A DNA stretch of 64,000 nt from Symsagittifera roscoffensis. Its lineage: Eukaryota > Xenacoelomorpha > Acoela > Convolutidae. Under the pieces are notes generated by a model. It saw only the letters and a program-made list of their open reading frames with translations. It had not been told where the DNA came from and made no database searches. Each line of letters opens with the position of its first letter. Positions within the stretch are counted from its first letter, which is position 1. The position numbers and the translations under genes were made by a program. Shown here one piece after another: positions 59,611 through 64,000 of this stretch. The stretch spans positions 36,995,959-37,059,958 of the forward strand of contig NC_087069.1 in NCBI RefSeq assembly GCF_963678635.1. The letters run 5' to 3'.

Positions 59611-62494
59611 GCTTCAAAAAACCGGAAAATTGAAAAAAAAAACATTATTTGACACTTCCGCGGAAAATTTGAAGACATAATATCCAACAAGCATCGTACT
59701 TTTGACGCACGCTTTTAAACTCAACGCTAAATAAATGTTAAGATCATTGAAACCTATAAATGATTATTTTATCAGTGAAAACTTCTTTTGTTAGTTTAAT
59801 AAAGACAAGCTTTAAAACTAATTTTTGTCTTTCTGGCTAATTTCGCTCACTTCAATTCTTTTTTTTTTCTATTTTGGAAAACAATTTTTGCTCGGCTTAT
59901 ACTCAGTTACATTCATCAAAATCATGTGGTCATTCATCCGGTCCTTTTTGATATCTAAGAACTTTCTGCTTGAATAAATCATAAACAGTAGTGATGGCGG
60001 GTCAAATTGGTTGACGAGAAATTAAAATCAATTTAAATATTAGCAGTTGAAAGTAGAAGAAAAAAATTGAAATTTTACTTTGAAAAATTGGTCTGAAAAA
60101 AATAGTCTCTACTGAAAGAAAAAGACTTTTTAAAAAATTTTGGGATTATATAAATCACAAATACGATCTTAACTTGGAAGAATATTCACAATGTTACTAG
60201 AAAAGATGAAATAAAGAAAGTATACTTTTGAAAAAAACTCCTTATAAATAACACAAAGGCGAAGCGGAGCTTCAATTCTTTTTTTTTCTACTTTGGAACA
60301 TTTAAGACACAAACATTTAAAACAATTTTTTTGTAAAGTCTGTTTTTTTACTATTATTTTTTTGCGTTCATTAAAATTCGTCAATTTTTTGTTGACTATG
60401 TTTTTTCAATAGCTTCAAAAAACCGGAAAATTGAAAAAAAATTATTTGACACTTCCAAAACAAGCATCGCACTTTTGACGCACGCTTTTAAACTCAACGC
60501 TAAAAAAATGTTAAGATCATTGAAACCTATAAATGATTATTTGATCAGTGAAAAATTCAATTGTTAGTTTAACAAAGACAAGCTTTAAAACTAATTTTTG
60601 TCTTTCTGGCTAATTTCGCTCACTTCAATTCTTTTTTTCTACTTTGGAAAACAATTTGCGCTCGGCTTTTATTCAGTTACATTCAACAAAATCATGCGGT
60701 CATTCAACCGGTCCTTTTTGATATCTAAGAACCTTCTGCTTGTATAAATCATAAAAAATAGTGATAGCGGGTTGAATTGGTTGACGAGAATTTAAAATCA
60801 ATTTAAATATTAGCAGTTGAAAGTAGAAGAAAAAGATTGAAATTTTACTTTGAAAAATTGGTCTGAAAAAAAATAGTCTCTACTGAAAGAAAAAGACTTT
60901 TTTAAAATGTTTGGGATTATATAAATCACAAATACGATCCTAATTTGGAAGAATATTCACAATGTTACTAGAAAAGATGAAATAAAATAGGTATACTTTC
61001 GGAAAAAACTCCGTATATTTTACACAGAGGCGAAGCGGAGCTTCACACCTTTGCAATACAACACGAACATAAAAAACTAGAAGTCCCGAAGAAATGACAA
61101 AACAAAAAACGCTCACTTCAAGTCTTTTTTTTTTCTACTTTGGACTATTTCTACTTTCCACTTTTTTGTTGACTATGTTTTTTCAATAGCTTCAAAAACC
61201 GGAATTTTGAAAAAAAAATTTTTGACCTTTCCGCGGAAAGTTTGAAGAGATAATATCCAACAAGCATCGCACTTTTGACGCACGCTTTTAAACTCAACGC
61301 TAAGTAAATGTTAAGATCATTGAAACCGTGGAAGTTTCAAATCATTTTTATCAATTTTCCGGTTTTTTGAAGCTATTGAAAAATTATGGCCAAAAAAAAT
61401 GACAAATATTCATGAACGAAAGAAATAAGAGTAAAAAACAGACTTTCTAAAAAAAAAAATTTGAAATTATAAGGTTGTTTTCATTAGGTAATCAGAAGTG
61501 TCAAATAATTTTTTTTTTCAATTTTCCGGTTTTTTGAAGCTATTGAAAAAACATAGTCAACAAAAAATTGTCAAGTTTTCATGTGGTCATTCATCCGGTC
61601 AAATTGACAAAATCATGTGGTCATTTATCCAGTTCTTTTTGATATCTAAGAACCTTCTGCTTGAATAGAAAAAAAACACAGTGATGGCGGATTGAATTGG
61701 TTGACGAGAAATTAAATCTAATTTAAATATTAGCAGTTGAAAGTAGAAGAATAGATTGAAATTTTACTTTGAAATTTTGGTCTGAAAAAGAAATAGACTC
61801 TACTGAAAAATAGAGACAATTTTAAAAATTTTGGGATTATATAAATTACAAATACGAACTTGCTTTAAAGAATATTCTCGATGTCACTAGAAAAGATGAA
61901 ATAAAGGAAGTATACTTTTGGAAAAAACTCCGTATACTTAACACAAAGGCGAAGCGGAGCTTCGCACCACAGCAATACAACACGAAGATAAAAAACTAGA
62001 AGTCCCGGAAAATTGAAAAAAAAAACTGGGTAAACCAAAATGTTCCTAAACCTCAATAAAACATAATTAGGCACCGAGGTAAAGCTAGAGGTAACTGTTT
62101 ATTTTTTTTGAAGTTTGTCAAACTGATGGGGAAAAATGGGTAACTTCAAAAATTGGATTTCAGAGTGTCGCAGTACCATTTGTGGATCAAAAAAATCCTG
62201 GATATGCCGACCACATCGAAGCCCCGGTGAAGAGAAGTGACCAGACTGAGAGTTGCGATGTCTAACTTGGGTTTGACAAAACCATTTCGAACTTGAATTA
62301 CAAACTTTTTGAGAAAAGAAGCAAAATTTTCATATTCTTCAATATACTTATAGAACTGAGTCAGTTTTAGACAGAAGCTATATAAAAACGACCAATGAAA
62401 TTTTTGCTGAATGAGGACGACCCAAGTTATTCAAGTATCTGATTACCTAATAAAAACAACCTTATAATTTCAAGATTTTTTATATAGATGTTTT

Positions 62495-62910
62495 TCTTAT
62501 TAAAAGCCATAAACGTTGTGAAAACGCTGTCAAACTTTTGCGGTTGGAATTTTGATTTAATTAAAATTTCAGTACATTTCGACTTTATGTCTGTTCAAAA
62601 GAAATCAAACTCCAGAATCGAACACTAAAAACGTAAAGGTCACTAAAAATGAGATCGACTTCTAGTACTAAAAGTGGAAGTTAATTGTCATATGTTCCAG
62701 CAGAATATAAACTTTGTCTATCGATCCAGTTTTCTCAAGATGGGTTTAATTTATCACCAACTGTTCTTGAAATTCAAAAAGCTTTAAGGCTGTACAATTG
62801 TTTCTTTGAAAATTGAAATTTTAATTTTTTTTGTAAAGTCTGTTTTTTTACTATTATTTTCTTGCGTTCATGAAAATTTGTCAATATTTTGTTGACTATG
62901 TTTTTTCAAT
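62495..62910 (+). repeat. R1 dispersed repeat within R3, second copy
   Basis: Nearly the same as the copy at 59195, about 3.3 kb further on; ends TTGTCAATATTTTGTTGACTATG. Confidence 0.65.
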
Positions 62911-64000
62911 AGCTTCAAAAAACCGGAAAATTGAAAAAAAAAATTATTTGACACTTCCAAAACAAGCATCGCACTTTTGACGCACGCTTTTAAACTCAAC
63001 GCTAAAAAAATGTTAAGATCATTGAAACCTATAAATGATTATTTGATCAGTGAAAACTTCAATTGTTAGTTTAACAAAGACAAGCTTTAAAACTAATTTT
63101 TGTCTTTCTGGCTAATTTCGCTCACTTCAATTCTTTTTTTTTTACTTTGGAAAACAATTTGCGCTCGGCTTTTATTCAGTTACATTCATTAAAATCAAGC
63201 AGTCATTCAACCGGTCCTTTTTGATATCTAAGAACCTTCTGCTTGTATAAATCATAAAAAGTAGTGATGGCGGGTTGAATTGGTTGAGGAGAAATTAAAA
63301 TCAATTTAAATATTAGCAGTTGAAATAAGAAGAAAAAGATTGAAATTTTACTTTGAAAAATTGGTCTGAAAAAAAATAGTCTCTACTGAAAGAAAAAAAA
63401 CTTTTTTAAAATGTTTGGGATTATATAAATCACAAATACGATCTTAATTTGGAAGAATATTCACAATGTTACTAGAAAAGATGAAATAAAATAGGTATAC
63501 TTTCGGAAAAAACTCCGTATACTTTACACAGAGGCGAAGCGGAGCTTCACACCACTGCAATACAACACGAACATAAAAAACTAGAAGTCCCGAAGAAATG
63601 ATAAAACAAAAAACGCTCACTTCAAGTCTTTTTTTTCTACTTTGGAAATCAATTTGCGCTCGGCTTTTATTCAGTTACATTCATCAAAATCATGTGGTCA
63701 TTCATCCGGTCCTTTTTGATTTCTAACAACCTTCTGCTTGAAAAAAATAAAAAAAGTAGTGATGGCGGGTCAAATGGGTTGACGAGAAATTAAAATCAAT
63801 TTAAATATTAGCAGTTGAAAGTAGAAGAAAAAGATTGAAATTTTACTTTCAAAAATTGGACTTAAAAAAAAGTAGTCTCTACTGAAAAAAAGAGACAATT
63901 TTAAAAATTTTGGGATTATATAAATCACAAATACGAACTTGCTTTGAAGAATATTCTCGATGTCACTAGAAAAGATGAAATAAAGGAAGTATACTTTTGG

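Larger units (their letters stand above)
57500..64000. repeat. Nested repeat block (R3), about six partial units
   Basis: GTGATGGCGGGT followed by TTGACGAGAAATTAAAATC recurs near 58380, 59993, 60765, 61682, 63266 and 63757. CCATTCGTGGATCAAAAAAA-like words followed by TCCTGG recur near 57615, 58875 and 62178. Each unit also carries TTGACGCACGCTTTTAAACT, ATAGCTTCAAAAAACCGGAA and GGCGAAGCGGAGCTTCGC. One segment (61350-61560) is inverted. R1 copies sit inside at 59195-59610 and 62495-62910. The block continues past the window. Confidence 0.85.

Overview
The window is AT-rich nuclear DNA from an animal. The real genes are interrupted by GT..AG introns, their exons are clearly richer in GC than the surrounding sequence, and two proteins are metazoan: a synaptotagmin-1 type vesicle protein and flotillin-2. 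Nothing here places the species more closely than an invertebrate-like metazoan with a repeat-rich genome.

Layout. At 0.1-5.9 kb are the last four coding exons of a synaptotagmin 1/2 gene (+ strand); its first exon(s) lie left of the window. From 6 to 16.6 kb there is no intact host gene, only decayed mobile-element sequence: a hAT-like inverted repeat, a SINE tail, a Penelope-type reverse transcriptase remnant, a PHD-finger fragment, and a frameshifted non-LTR retrotransposon with a restriction-like endonuclease. From 16.9 to 30.5 kb is a complete flotillin-2 gene (+ strand, nine coding exons, about 421 aa). Its introns are large. Intron 3 holds a roughly 160-bp tandem array and a dead Merlin/ISXO2-type transposase. 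Intron 6 (4.4 kb) holds six related ~120-nt units with the two-hairpin, H-box and ACA-box layout of H/ACA snoRNAs. Intron 8 holds an intact-looking tRNA-derived SINE.

From 31 to 49.6 kb the sequence is gene-poor: interspersed and tandem repeats, a DD41D (rosa-like) mariner element with perfect TA flanks but one stop codon in its transposase, and a 1.2-kb minisatellite. At 49.7-52.7 kb is a small secreted chymotrypsin-fold (S1) protein whose three catalytic positions are all substituted. From 53 to 57.3 kb a repeat element with 23-bp inverted termini and many GCGGAATCCGC palindromes lies between two copies of another repeat. From 57.5 kb to the end a repeat block recurs about six times.

The host genes look functionally independent. 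The most interesting structure is the set of snoRNA-like units in one flotillin intron, partly multiplied by an internal ~0.9-kb duplication. Also notable are two dispersed short repeat families, called R1 and R2 here, with conserved foldback structure. All calls come from reading and hand translation; no search or folding program was run.
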